From: Desulfobacula sp.
GTDB taxonomy: Bacteria; Desulfobacterota; Desulfobacteria; Desulfobacterales; Desulfobacteraceae
DNA length: 34,797 nt
Assembly: GCA_018702715.1 (NCBI GenBank)
Contig: JABIYQ010000655.1
Span: forward strand, 1 to 34,797
Reading direction: 5' to 3'
Made by a program: the position numbers and the translations under genes. The notes under the pieces are model-generated. The model did not search any database. It was not told where the DNA came from and was given only the letters and a program-made list of their open reading frames with translations. This document shows positions 16,419 to 26,945 of the stretch, piece after piece. Position 1 is the first letter of the stretch. Every line of letters begins with the position of its first letter.

Positions 16419-17450
16419 ATGAATAAAGTATTACTCATCCCGGCATATAACCCTGAAGAAAAAATTATAGCAGTGATCAAGGGCTTGCCCAAAGGAGTTT
16501 TTGATCAAGTATTAATTGTAAATGATGGCAGCAATCCTAAATATTTGGAAATCTTTAATCAATTATCAATGATCAGAGATGTAAGCATCCTGGAACATGA
16601 AATGAATCAGGGTAAAGGGGCAGCACTTAAAACCGGGTTTTCATATATTTTAAAAAATACAAAAAACTGCCTGGGCGTTGTCACTGCAGATGCAGATGGC
16701 CAGCACTTAAAAAAAGATATTCTGGCAATTGCAGATTGCTTGAAACCCGAACAGCGGGAGTTGACCATTGGAAGCAGAACATTTGATTCAGACGTACCCC
16801 TTCGGAGTCATTTTGGCAACAAATTGACCCGGATAATCATGAAATTTGTTTTCAAAATAGATTTAAAAGATACCCAGAGCGGTCTGCGGGCAATACCATA
16901 TTCGTTGCTGCCCCAATTATTAAAAATCTCTTTTAACCGGTATGAGTTTGAGATTGAGATGCTTCTTGCTGCCAAGAAAAATGGTTACAGGTTTAAAGAG
17001 ATTGAGATAGATACGATTTATGAAAATAATAATATTGCTTCATCCTTTAACCCTGTTATTGATTCTGCAAGAATCTATTTTGTTCTGTTTCGCTATATCC
17101 TTGCTTCATTGATAACAGCAGCAGTTGATTATATTGTTTTTTTTGTCAGCTATGCATTTTTCCCAAAAATATTTTTTTGTACCTATGCTGCCAGACTGGT
17201 CGCTCTTTTTGTAAATTTTTTCATTTTAAAAAAGTTTGTTTTCCATTCAAAGGAAAAAATTGTCATCATTGGTATGAAGTATTTATTGATTGTGGGTATT
17301 TCAGGTTTTATTTCTTCCGTTACCATTGAATATTTTCATAATGTATTAAATTTAAATATTGTTATATCAAAAGTATCAGCCGAACTTTTGTTTTACGTTG
17401 GAATTTTTATAGCCCAAAAAGAATTTGTATTTAAAAAGGTAAATAAATAG
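16419..17450 (+). CDS. GT2 polyprenyl-phosphate glycosyltransferase fused to a GtrA-like flippase domain
   Basis: Residues 1-215 are a DPM1/GtrB-like GT2 domain: VLLIPAYNPEEKI, VLIVNDGSNP, NQGKGAALKTGF, the DXD in VTADADGQH near residue 91 and DTQSGLRAIP. Residues 222-343 hold four membrane helices of a GtrA domain, including RYILASLITAAVDYIVFF and the FVNFFILKKFVF signature. GtrB makes polyprenyl-phosphate-linked glucose or a similar sugar and GtrA is thought to flip it across the membrane. Having both in one chain couples the two steps. A CTTAAAGGG ribosome-binding site precedes ATG. The adjacent GT-C-like protein is the likely user of the flipped sugar. The sugar itself cannot be told. Confidence 0.88.
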   Translation: MNKVLLIPAYNPEEKIIAVIKGLPKGVFDQVLIVNDGSNPKYLEIFNQLSMIRDVSILEHEMNQGKGAALKTGFSYILKNTKNCLGVVTADADGQHLKKDILAIADCLKPEQRELTIGSRTFDSDVPLRSHFGNKLTRIIMKFVFKIDLKDTQSGLRAIPYSLLPQLLKISFNRYEFEIEMLLAAKKNGYRFKEIEIDTIYENNNIASSFNPVIDSARIYFVLFRYILASLITAAVDYIVFFVSYAFFPKIFFCTYAARLVALFVNFFILKKFVFHSKEKIVIIGMKYLLIVGISGFISSVTIEYFHNVLNLNIVISKVSAELLFYVGIFIAQKEFVFKKVNK

Positions 17451-17452
17451 TA

Positions 17453-18112
17453 ATGGAAAAAAAGACAGACTGGACCCAATACTATAATTCTCCCTATAAA
17501 ACTGCATCAATCACACGTAAAATAACGGGTCAAATTTTAATTAAGACAATAAAAAAATATATTGGGAATACAAAAAACCTGTCCTTAATTGAACTTGGAG
17601 GAGCAAATTCTGCTTTTCTAGAGCTCTTAATCAATGCGTTTCGCCCCAAAGAATACATTATCGTAGATAATAATCAGGCAGGGCTTGATAAAACAAAAAG
17701 CAGAATAACAAAAGACAACAATGTATCTGTTTTGAATATTGATATATTAAATCTTGATATATTAAAAAAGGATATATTAAAGAGAGGTATTCAAAAACAG
17801 GTGGATTTAGTCTTAAGCACAGGGTTGATAGAACATTTTGATAAAACAGGAACCCAAAAAGTCATAAAAGCCCATTTTGAGCTATTAAAACCAAAAGGGA
17901 TTGCTGTTATGACATTCCCTACTCCTACAATACTTTATAAAATAACACGATATGCTGCAGAGGTTTTAGGAGTCTGGATTTTTCATGATGAGAGACCACT
18001 TCTGATTAAAGAAGTATTAAAAACAGCAAAAATATATGGGCATATAAAGGAATTTAAAATTATATGGCCCATTTTTTTAACTCAAGGCCTGGTTGTTTTT
18101 CAAAAAAAATGA
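17453..18112 (+). CDS. class I SAM-dependent methyltransferase
   Basis: A 219-residue protein with a Rossmann methyltransferase core. The SAM-binding motif I is seen as LIELGGANSAFLELL near residues 44-58, motif II as YIIVDNNQAGLDK with an acidic ribose-binding residue, and motif IV as LVLSTGLIEHFDK near residue 118. It starts two bases after the upstream stop. A 15-bp in-frame tandem repeat encodes DILNL-DILKK-DILKR between motifs II and IV (about residues 97-111), an odd insertion for this fold. Its place in the LPS run suggests a sugar or lipid-carrier substrate, but this is not shown by the sequence. Confidence 0.8.
   Translation: MEKKTDWTQYYNSPYKTASITRKITGQILIKTIKKYIGNTKNLSLIELGGANSAFLELLINAFRPKEYIIVDNNQAGLDKTKSRITKDNNVSVLNIDILNLDILKKDILKRGIQKQVDLVLSTGLIEHFDKTGTQKVIKAHFELLKPKGIAVMTFPTPTILYKITRYAAEVLGVWIFHDERPLLIKEVLKTAKIYGHIKEFKIIWPIFLTQGLVVFQKK
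17741..17785 (+). repeat. 15-bp in-frame tandem repeat inside a methyltransferase gene
   Basis: Three units beginning GATATATTAAA follow one another with a 15-base period. Because 15 is a multiple of three, copy-number change would add or remove five residues without breaking the frame. Confidence 0.7.
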
Positions 18113-18128
18113 ATTTCGGAGATGATTT

Positions 18129-18983
18129 ATGAGCAAGGAAAGATACCTTGATAAATGCCCTGTTGAATGTGATTCACCCATAGAGGCAACTAATATAATT
18201 CTTGAACAAGGTCCGCTTGAAAGATGTACTGGATGCAATCAGCTTTTCAGTCAGTGTACCAAAACAGAGTTCAACTCTTCCATGGAAGAATTCAACAGCG
18301 AAAAAGGAACATGGCCTCCACCGGAAAATGTTAAAAGCCTGGAACGCAGTACAAAAAAGACATTGGATAATATTACAAAACTTACGAATCAAAAACTTGA
18401 TCAATTAAAATTATTGGATGTTGGATGTTCCAATGGAGCATTTATTTTTACTGCTAATAAATCAGGAATACAATGCGAGGGTATCGAACCTGCCAAAGAA
18501 GCGGCTCTTGCAGCCCAGAAAGCCGGTTTAAAAGTTCATCAAGGCTTTCTTGAAGAAAGCGATTTTCCAAAAGAATCCTATGATATAATTACACTTTTTG
18601 AAGTAATTGAACATCTTAAAAATCCCGTAGAATTATTAAATGCATGCAACAGGCTTTTGAAAAAAAATGGGATAATGGTTATTAGAACAGCAAATACAGA
18701 CAGCTGGACTATTAGGAATTTGAAAGGTAAATGGCATTATTTTAATATAGGCAAACATGGCGGCCATATCAGTTTTTTTTGCAAAAAGTCCATTTTGGCC
18801 CTGGGTGCTCAAACTAATTTTAAAATAGAGCTATTTAATACCCATAGCGTAACATTATGCGAAAAAGAAAAAACATCTCCTGTTATATACAGGTTCTTTA
18901 AGATTATGTCAGAGATATTAAATTTACCGGCAAAACTGACCGGGAACGGTCAAGAAATGGAAGTTTATTTGAAAAAGATTTAA
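18129..18983 (+). CDS. class I SAM-dependent methyltransferase with N-terminal Cys-rich segment
   Basis: A 284-residue methyltransferase of the Methyltransf_23-like group. Residues 1-45 hold a paired-Cys segment (CPVEC, then CTGC) that looks like a small zinc-binding knuckle, as in many sugar-modifying methyltransferases. The core shows motif I as LLDVGCSNGAFIF near residue 98, the acidic residue in CEGIEPAKEA, and TLFEVIEHLKNP near residue 158; HISFFCKKS near 215 is typical of this group. A GGAGATG ribosome-binding site precedes ATG 18129. It is the last gene of the LPS run. The likely targets are sugars or small acceptors, but the substrate is unknown. Confidence 0.82.
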   Translation: MSKERYLDKCPVECDSPIEATNIILEQGPLERCTGCNQLFSQCTKTEFNSSMEEFNSEKGTWPPPENVKSLERSTKKTLDNITKLTNQKLDQLKLLDVGCSNGAFIFTANKSGIQCEGIEPAKEAALAAQKAGLKVHQGFLEESDFPKESYDIITLFEVIEHLKNPVELLNACNRLLKKNGIMVIRTANTDSWTIRNLKGKWHYFNIGKHGGHISFFCKKSILALGAQTNFKIELFNTHSVTLCEKEKTSPVIYRFFKIMSEILNLPAKLTGNGQEMEVYLKKI

Positions 18984-19014
18984 GTTAGAAATCTTTCCAA
19001 CTATTTATTTTTTT
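18974..19014 (+). terminator. possible terminator between convergent LPS operons
   Basis: AAAGATTT and AAATCTTT form a perfect 8-bp inverted repeat around a 7-base loop, overlapping the last stop codon, followed after five bases by a T-rich run. The stem is AT-rich and therefore weak, but it lies in the 21-base gap between two convergent operons. Confidence 0.45.
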
Positions 19015-20063
19015 CTAATCCAAAAAGAACTGGTTTCTAAAAAATCAAGGGAGGATAAGGCTATTTTTTCTTCTGATTTTTTAATAATTCTATCATCTTT
19101 TAATGCCGGGCATTTAGATGCCAATTCTTGAAAATGATGATCCTTTAAATATTTTAGAGCACCTATAATTTCAAAATTAGGGTTGGACGATAAAAATGCT
19201 TCCAGTAAATATTGTTCATTCCAAAATTTTACCTGATTAACAATACATTTTTCAGGATAATCCTTTGGCGTATAAATATCATGAATATGTACAATCACTC
19301 CTGGATTTAAGATGGGTAGAATTTCGAGATATTCAAATAAAACATCTCCCTGGGGTTTTATCATATGAGACGAATCAATAAAAAGTATATCATTGGCTTC
19401 TAATTGTGTAAAAATGCTTTTTTCCAAACTTTCTACAGGTTTTTTAATGAGCTGGATCGGCAAATTGCCCAACCATCCATGCCGATAAGGTTCAATGCAG
19501 ATATGATGGTTTTTATGGTTGGTATTTTCCCGGCGATTCTTTTCAAGTGCCTTAGCTGACACAAGAGTGGAAAATCCACAACCAATTTCAATGAGTTTTT
19601 TTGGTTTAAAATGTCGAATTGTATTGTATAAATATTGAGCATCAATGGGCAAAAAAGAATAATTGATGTAAAAATATTCTAATTTGCCTTGAAAATTTAA
19701 TGGGAATTGTTCAAATTCGCCATTAAAATTAAATTCATCCAAAATCTCTAATTGTCTGTTAACATTTAAATCCAAACCAGGCAATTCCCGTTCCTTATTA
19801 AGTGCATGCCTTAAATTTTCAGGATTCAGTAAGGGGTCGTAAAAATGGTCTAAAACCGGATAAACGCCAATCCATCTAAGGATTTTTTTTGTTATCCACA
19901 TATTTTCCAAATGATTGATGTCAATCAGGCGAATCATATAAAATATTAACCCGCTTAAAAAAACAAAGGGGATCAAAATTATATCTAATATAATAAGAAT
20001 GGGGGTTAGTACTAAAGTTAAAACAGGTATATATTTTTGAAATCGAAATGAATTGGGTATCAT
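19005..20063 (-). CDS. membrane-anchored SAM methyltransferase-like protein
   Basis: A 352-residue protein, last in the kdn operon. Residues 13-45 form one or two membrane helices (VLTLVLTPILIILDIILIPFVFLSGLIFYM). The soluble part has a methyltransferase core of the Methyltransf_24 type: KLIEIGCGFSTLVSAKAL near residue 155, HHICIEPYRHG, then DILFIDSSHMIKPQGDVLFEYLEILP near residue 228 and PGVIVHIHDIY. This group is often encoded next to cell-surface polysaccharide genes. ATG overlaps the GT4 stop by four bases, so it is coupled to the glycosyltransferase. Substrate unknown; O-methylation of a core sugar is one possibility. Confidence 0.78.
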   Translation of the reverse strand: MIPNSFRFQKYIPVLTLVLTPILIILDIILIPFVFLSGLIFYMIRLIDINHLENMWITKKILRWIGVYPVLDHFYDPLLNPENLRHALNKERELPGLDLNVNRQLEILDEFNFNGEFEQFPLNFQGKLEYFYINYSFLPIDAQYLYNTIRHFKPKKLIEIGCGFSTLVSAKALEKNRRENTNHKNHHICIEPYRHGWLGNLPIQLIKKPVESLEKSIFTQLEANDILFIDSSHMIKPQGDVLFEYLEILPILNPGVIVHIHDIYTPKDYPEKCIVNQVKFWNEQYLLEAFLSSNPNFEIIGALKYLKDHHFQELASKCPALKDDRIIKKSEEKIALSSLDFLETSSFWIRKK

Positions 20064-21229
20064 AAATATTGCTCCGGACCAGCCCCGTTTCCAAGTCCTA
20101 ACTGGTGAAGTTTATAAATCCTTAAAATATCGCGGCCCATTGCATCAATCGTATGATGTTTTTCAACCATCTCAAAAGCTTTTTGAACACATTTTTGAGT
20201 ATTATTTTCTTCATTTAGAACTTGAAAAATCATATCTGCAAGATTCCCGGGATCTTCACTGTTAAAGAGCAGGCCGGTTTTGTCGTGTTCAATAATATCC
20301 GGGATTCCACCGCTTTTTGAACCCACTACAGGGCATGAACAATACATGGCTTCCAAAAGGGCCTGGGGTACGCCTTCAAAGGGAATGCCACTTTTGCCCC
20401 TTGATGCCAGGATCTTGCAGTCAAATGCTCTGTAGTAGGCCCAGACATCATCTTTTGGACCCAGGATATGGACCCTTTTTCTTATTTGTAATTTGTCTGC
20501 AAGAACCCATAGCGATTCGATATATTCTTTTGAGCTGTCTCCTACAAAAACCAGATCGTGACCAATAATTTTTCCTGCAATTTTTTCAAAGGATTTGATA
20601 ATCGTGTCAGCACCTTTGGCCGCAGATACTCTTCCTACAAAGCCCAAAAATCTTGTTTCAGGATCAAGTTCCAATTCCTTAACAAGGAATTGTCTTGCAT
20701 CATCTTTTGACAGGAGTGTTTCAGGGGGAATAATTCCGCTGGGCATGGAAAAAATTTGTTTGTTTGTAAGTTTGAAAACAGTCTGAAGATGTTTTGTTGT
20801 ATAATCGGCAGTTGTAAATATGTAGGTTGCAAGTTTTTTATATAAAATCTTATTGTACCAGGACCTGCTGACATGGGCGCTTATGTGTCTTGAAAGAATT
20901 CTGCATCCTATTTTTGCCCTTTTGGCAGCAAAAAGACCAACCTGTGAGTCCTCGTTTCCATGGGTGTTTACAATGTCAGGATTTTCTCTGATAAAAAGAT
21001 TTTTTAAAAATTTGTAATCTTTTATTATTCCCAATCTTTTGAACTCAACAGCAAAGGTTTTAAATCCATATTCCTTTGCTTTATTTAACAGGGGGGTATT
21101 TAAGGGTGCAACAATAATGATTGTATGGCCTTTTTGGGCCATCCATACGGATTCATTAAAAATTCGTTTTTCAAGCCCTCCCCATTGGGAATGGCAGGTG
21201 GTGTGAATAATTTTATAATAGGAAATCAT
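20060..21229 (-). CDS. GT4 family glycosyltransferase
   Basis: A 389-residue GT-B glycosyltransferase. The N-terminal acceptor domain shows CHSQWGGLEKRIFNESVWMAQKGH and IVNTHGNEDSQ; the C-terminal donor domain has FLGFVGRVSAAKGADTIIKSF near residue 195 and the EX7E motif in FEGVPQALLEAMYCSCPVVGS with the GGIPDII loop. It overlaps kdsB and the downstream methyltransferase by four bases each. Its place in an operon making CMP-Kdo8N suggests it decorates the inner core, perhaps on the Kdo unit, but donor and acceptor are not known. Confidence 0.88.
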   Translation of the reverse strand: MISYYKIIHTTCHSQWGGLEKRIFNESVWMAQKGHTIIIVAPLNTPLLNKAKEYGFKTFAVEFKRLGIIKDYKFLKNLFIRENPDIVNTHGNEDSQVGLFAAKRAKIGCRILSRHISAHVSRSWYNKILYKKLATYIFTTADYTTKHLQTVFKLTNKQIFSMPSGIIPPETLLSKDDARQFLVKELELDPETRFLGFVGRVSAAKGADTIIKSFEKIAGKIIGHDLVFVGDSSKEYIESLWVLADKLQIRKRVHILGPKDDVWAYYRAFDCKILASRGKSGIPFEGVPQALLEAMYCSCPVVGSKSGGIPDIIEHDKTGLLFNSEDPGNLADMIFQVLNEENNTQKCVQKAFEMVEKHHTIDAMGRDILRIYKLHQLGLGNGAGPEQYL

Positions 21230-21969
21230 AAATCAGGGATTCTTAAAAGTTTTTCTTCAATTCTTTTGATATCGCAGGGCAGATCAATTTCAGGAGAATC
21301 GTATGGTGTTATAACCACCTTGATCCTATAACCGAATTCCAGGACCCTTAATTGTTCCAGCTTTTCAATATGCTCACAGGTTCCTGTGGGAAGCGCAACC
21401 AGCTTATCCAGAAAGCTTTTTTTATAGGCGTAGAATCCGAGATGTTTGTAAAAATCCGCCTTTGTTTCCGGGTCCCTTGGATAGGGGATCTGGGCCCTTG
21501 AAAAATACAGGGCAAAACCATTGTGATCAAAGGTGACTTTTACATCTTTGGGATCTGTGATTTCCCTCTCATCTTGTATCTTAAAGGCAAGGGTTGACAT
21601 GACAAGATCAGGATCATCGCTAAATGGTGAAATCATTTCATCAATGATCAAGGGGTTAAACACTGGCTGGTCTCCCTGGATATTGACAACAATATCATTG
21701 GGCCCAAGATTTAAAATCCCGGCAGTCTGGGCAACCCTGTCAGTTCCTGTGCGGCAATCATCAGATGTCATCACTGCATGACCGCCAAAATGTTCAACCG
21801 CTTTATAAATTCTTTCATCATCCGTTGCTACGATTGTTTTTGAAACAGCCAAAGATTTTTGAGTTTGTTCATACACTCTTTGTATCATTGATTTGCCGGA
21901 AACAAGGGCCAAAGGTTTTCCATCAAACCTGCTTGATCCGTATCTGGATGGTATTACAGCAATGGTCAT
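21226..21969 (-). CDS. kdsB: CMP-Kdo synthetase, probably acting on 8-amino-Kdo
   Basis: 3-deoxy-manno-octulosonate cytidylyltransferase, 247 residues, which activates Kdo or Kdo8N with CTP for transfer by WaaA. I chose ATG 21969 instead of the track start at 22059: it begins MTIAVIPSRYGSSRFDGKPL, the conserved N terminus, and avoids overlap with the upstream gene. Other motifs are SKTIVATDDERI, SDDCRTGTDRVAQ, VVNIQGDQP and HLGFYAYKK, with CEHIEKLEQLRVLEFGYRI near the end. In Shewanella the enzyme encoded beside kdnA and kdnB prefers Kdo8N; the same preference here is an inference from gene order. The gap to kdnB is 11 bases. Confidence 0.92.
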   Translation of the reverse strand: MTIAVIPSRYGSSRFDGKPLALVSGKSMIQRVYEQTQKSLAVSKTIVATDDERIYKAVEHFGGHAVMTSDDCRTGTDRVAQTAGILNLGPNDIVVNIQGDQPVFNPLIIDEMISPFSDDPDLVMSTLAFKIQDEREITDPKDVKVTFDHNGFALYFSRAQIPYPRDPETKADFYKHLGFYAYKKSFLDKLVALPTGTCEHIEKLEQLRVLEFGYRIKVVITPYDSPEIDLPCDIKRIEEKLLRIPDL

Positions 21970-21980
21970 GTCAGTCTCTT

Positions 21981-24238
<2,258 letters not shown>

Positions 24239-24253
24239 GGTTCCCTCCTCTTA

Positions 24254-24301
24254 TAATACATTGATTAACACATTGCTTAATACATTACTTAATACATTGA
24301 T
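24254..24301. repeat. 12-bp tandem repeat, four copies, in the kdnA leader
   Basis: Four consecutive 12-base units: TAATACATTGAT, TAACACATTGCT, TAATACATTACT, TAATACATTGAT. The first and last are identical. The array ends about six bases from the kdnA ribosome-binding site, so it lies in the leader or promoter of the kdn operon on the minus strand. Confidence 0.85.
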
Positions 24302-24436
24302 GGTTTAATTTTTTTAAGCCATGGATAAGTATCATAATAAACAACAAAGTTTCAAGGTCTGCCCCAATAAATTGCAGGACGATTGCATGGAAAACTTCAG
24401 TATAATAATTTTTTTGGTAGTTTGATAAAAATTTTA

Positions 24437-24465
24437 TTGACATATTTTTCGTTATTTTTGATGAT
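24437..24465 (+). promoter_or_regulatory. possible promoter of the DUF2889-like gene
   Basis: A perfect -35 TTGACA is followed after 17 bases by a poor -10, GATGAT. The expected start is about 40 bases before ATG 24512. Low confidence because of the -10. Confidence 0.35.
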
Positions 24466-24511
24466 TCGAATTTAATTACAGTTTTCCTAAAAAAGAGGGA
24501 TAAGATATTTA

Positions 24512-25066
24512 ATGGAATATTTAGAGGTAGATAAGCTTGAGAAAATACATAATAGAAATTTAGACATTTCGAGCTATGTTGTAGATGAAGAGCATGTTTT
24601 AATTACAGGAGAATTCAAAGAAAGAAATCTGATAACGGTTTATGAGAGATCTGGTGAACCAATAGAACCAAATATTTTTCATCATATGCAAATTCAATTA
24701 CTCATCAAAAATGCGGAATTAAAAATTGTGGATATTCATGTTAAAATTCCAGGTGCTCCCCATGATGAAATCTGTAGAGAAATGGAAAGTAGTCTTGATA
24801 AAATAAAAGGACTTAACATCGCGCCAGGATTTACATCTAAAATCAAAAAGATTGCAGGTGGTATAAAAGGATGTGTTCATTTGACAACCTTACTTTTATC
24901 TATGGCCCCGGCAGCACTTCAGGGATATTGGATATTTGAAGCACGAAAAAAACAAAGAAGCGAAGAATCTGTTTTGGATATTGAAAAATATTTAGTTGAT
25001 GCCTGCTGGGCATGGCGCAAAGATGGTCAGTTAGCTATAAATCTTAATACAAAAAATAATAACTGA
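24512..25066 (+). CDS. DUF2889-like protein
   Basis: A 184-residue soluble protein resembling the DUF2889 family, whose function is not known. Family-like features are the N-terminal [26 protein letters not shown], a central block with a conserved Asp/His pattern ([17 protein letters not shown]), and the [23 protein letters not shown] segment near residues 117-140. The C-terminal tail [13 protein letters not shown] is also typical. A GAGGGAT ribosome-binding site lies about ten bases before ATG. It stands alone between the kdn operon and a gene-free stretch. No role can be assigned from its neighbours. Confidence 0.7.
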   Translation: MEYLEVDKLEKIHNRNLDISSYVVDEEHVLITGEFKERNLITVYERSGEPIEPNIFHHMQIQLLIKNAELKIVDIHVKIPGAPHDEICREMESSLDKIKGLNIAPGFTSKIKKIAGGIKGCVHLTTLLLSMAPAALQGYWIFEARKKQRSEESVLDIEKYLVDACWAWRKDGQLAINLNTKNNN

Positions 25067-25713
25067 ATATTTGACCCGAAGTGTTAAATCTGTTTTATCG
25101 ATGAAACTATAAATGTATTTTAAGGTTTAAAATTTTTTGTTATTAATTAAGGTGACAATCCCTGGGCTTGCTCAATCTGTTGCTTAAAAATCCGCTTATG
25201 TTCATCCTTATCTCCATATCGCTCTTGTATGCCATTATTTTTCAAGAGTTGGCGCATGGCTGAGTAGCCTACCGCTTATCAAACTGTTGTTGCCTTGATC
25301 GTTAACTGTCAAACAAGGAACTAATAAGCCGCTGTCGCTTCATATCAACTTTGTGTTTCTGCCCGTGTTGAAACTGACGAGTTGATTGCCAGCAATAATT
25401 AAAAAGGATTTTCAATCTGTATGGTGCTGTGGTGGTTGGATTTTATTAAAATGTTTCTTTGTGGTATAAAAATAATTGAATGAGTTGCTAACGACTCCTT
25501 TTTTTGATTTTTTGGTTAAAAAACCTGGCTGGAACGTAGAGGCAATGAATTAAAGTCACGCGGCTATCGCCGAACAATTGTATTCACAAGGGCAAGAAGC
25601 TCGGCGGCGCTGATGCGTGAAGTTTTTGAGGGAGGATCAGATACAGGACGTTAGGCTTTAACAATATTTTAGTTTTATATTTTACAAACAAAAAACAATG
25701 AGGAGGAACATTT
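25067..25713. other. 647-base gene-free stretch with possible decayed coding fragments
   Basis: No intact gene is visible. On the minus strand 25147-25257 could encode a 36-residue C-terminal-looking piece (MRQLLKNNGIQERYGDKDEH...), and a second piece ending SSLFDS-stop lies near 25307-25400. On the plus strand 25520-25654 reads a 44-codon open stretch (GNELKSRGYRRTIVFTRARS...) with higher GC than its surroundings. I do not recognise any of them. A GTTAGGC heptamer at 25650 matches one integron core site, but no partner site was convincing. The carbonic anhydrase leader with its ribosome-binding site occupies the end. Confidence 0.4.
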
Positions 25714-26460
25714 ATGAAAAAAAGAAGTTTTATTGTATCCTTAATTATTGTCGGATTGTATTTGACATCAACTGCATTTGCTGGAGAAAAAGTTCACTGG
25801 GGCTATTCAGGCCATGAAGGACCAGAGTACTGGGGAAAGTTGAATCCAAAATTTTCTCCGTGTTCAAAGGGTAGAAATCAATCTCCAATTAATTTAACTG
25901 GAATGATAGAAGGAGAATTATTGCCTATTACTGTTAATTATCAAGCAGGTGGTAATGAAATTCTTAATAACGGTCACACTATTCAAGTGAATTATATGCC
26001 TGGCAGCACTATAAATGTTAATGGAGATCAATTTGAACTAAAACAATTCCACTTTCATTCACCAAGTGAAAATATAATAGAAGGTAAATCATATCCTATG
26101 GAGGCCCATTTTGTACATGCTGACAAAAAAGGGAATCTGGCTGTAATCGCAATCATGTTTAAAGGTGGAGATAAGAATGCAGAGCTTGAGAAAGCCTGGA
26201 TTCAAATGCCTGAAAAATCTGGCCAAAAAAATGTACTCCCCAAACACATAGATGCTAATATTCTACTACCTCAAAACCGTGACTACTATCGCTTTAACGG
26301 TTCTCTTACAACTCCGCCATGTTCTGAAGGCGTTTGGTGGTTGGTTATTAAGCAAATTGCAACTGCATCTAAAGAACAAATTGAACAATTTTCTCATACA
26401 ATGCGTCATCCTAACAATCGCCCAGTTCAACCAGTAAATGCTCGGATGATTTTAAAATAA
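25714..26460 (+). CDS. periplasmic alpha-carbonic anhydrase
   Basis: Interconverts carbon dioxide and bicarbonate with a zinc ion. The 248-residue precursor has a signal peptide (MKKRSFIVSLIIVGLYLTSTAFA, cleavage after AFA), so the enzyme is exported. Zinc ligands are visible as QFHFHSPSE (His113, His115) and EAHFVH (His132), the proton-shuttle His in NNGHTIQV (His88), and the Thr-bearing GSLTTPPCSEG loop. Cys50 and Cys203 are placed for the disulfide typical of bacterial alpha enzymes. A GAGGAGGAA ribosome-binding site precedes ATG. The gene stands alone after a stretch of apparent debris, with no terminator seen. All catalytic residues are present, so it should be active. Confidence 0.95.
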   Translation: MKKRSFIVSLIIVGLYLTSTAFAGEKVHWGYSGHEGPEYWGKLNPKFSPCSKGRNQSPINLTGMIEGELLPITVNYQAGGNEILNNGHTIQVNYMPGSTINVNGDQFELKQFHFHSPSENIIEGKSYPMEAHFVHADKKGNLAVIAIMFKGGDKNAELEKAWIQMPEKSGQKNVLPKHIDANILLPQNRDYYRFNGSLTTPPCSEGVWWLVIKQIATASKEQIEQFSHTMRHPNNRPVQPVNARMILK

Positions 26461-26657
26461 TATTCGACAAAATATTGAAAATATATGGAGTAAAAAGCCT
26501 AATCCGGCGCTGAACTCGGAAGCAAAAGGCTTCAACTATATTTCCTGACAAGTACCATTTAGGGTCTTTTCCTATATAGTGAAATTTTTCTTCTGTAATA
26601 TCAGCTGTGCCGTTCAATTTAAATATCAGTCAACATCAATAAAAAAGGAGAAAATTC

Positions 26658-26945
26658 ATGCCAGATGCAAGAAAGATTAAAATCATATTAATCTGTCAGC
26701 CGACCCTGGAAGGGGCAGGGGTCCACTTGAATCGAGTATTCGGATACAATGAAGCCCCGACATTTGATCCTTTTCTTATGCTGGACGATTTTCGATCTGA
26801 TTAACCCCTGAGATTTCTGCTACTCACTGGCAAGCCTTTAAAGGAGCCAGTGGCCTGGAGAGGTCCAATTGCCATGAACACCCAGGAGGAATTAACAATT
26901 GAATTTCAGGAGTATCAGGCCGACACATTTATTAAAACAAAATAA
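26658..26945 (+). pseudogene. pirin family protein, central part deleted
   Basis: Two ends of a pirin remain in the same frame. Codons 1-48 give the pirin N terminus (GAGVHLNRVFGYNEAPTFDPFLMLDDF), ending at a TAA (26802-26804). The following 46 codons give the C terminus (LLLTGKPLKEPVAWRGPIAMNTQEEL ... YQADTFIK) and a normal stop. Bacterial pirins run to about 280 residues, so some 190 residues are missing, including the metal-binding HxH region of the cupin core. A GGAG ribosome-binding site is still present before ATG. The remnant cannot bind the iron of normal pirins. Whether the 48-residue peptide is made is unknown. A sequencing or assembly gap is possible but would not explain the TAA. 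Confidence 0.85.

Noticed and set aside
25480-25656. Integron attC site ending in GTTAGGC upstream of the carbonic anhydrase gene
   Set aside because: Only the right-hand core matches. The nearest left-hand candidate (TGCTAAC) breaks the RYYYAAC consensus, and the matching site downstream of the gene (GCCTAAT) also fails.
26802-26804. In-frame stop in pirin as a recoding site
   Set aside because: The codon is TAA, not TGA, and the sequence on either side comes from parts of the protein about 190 residues apart. A deletion explains it better.
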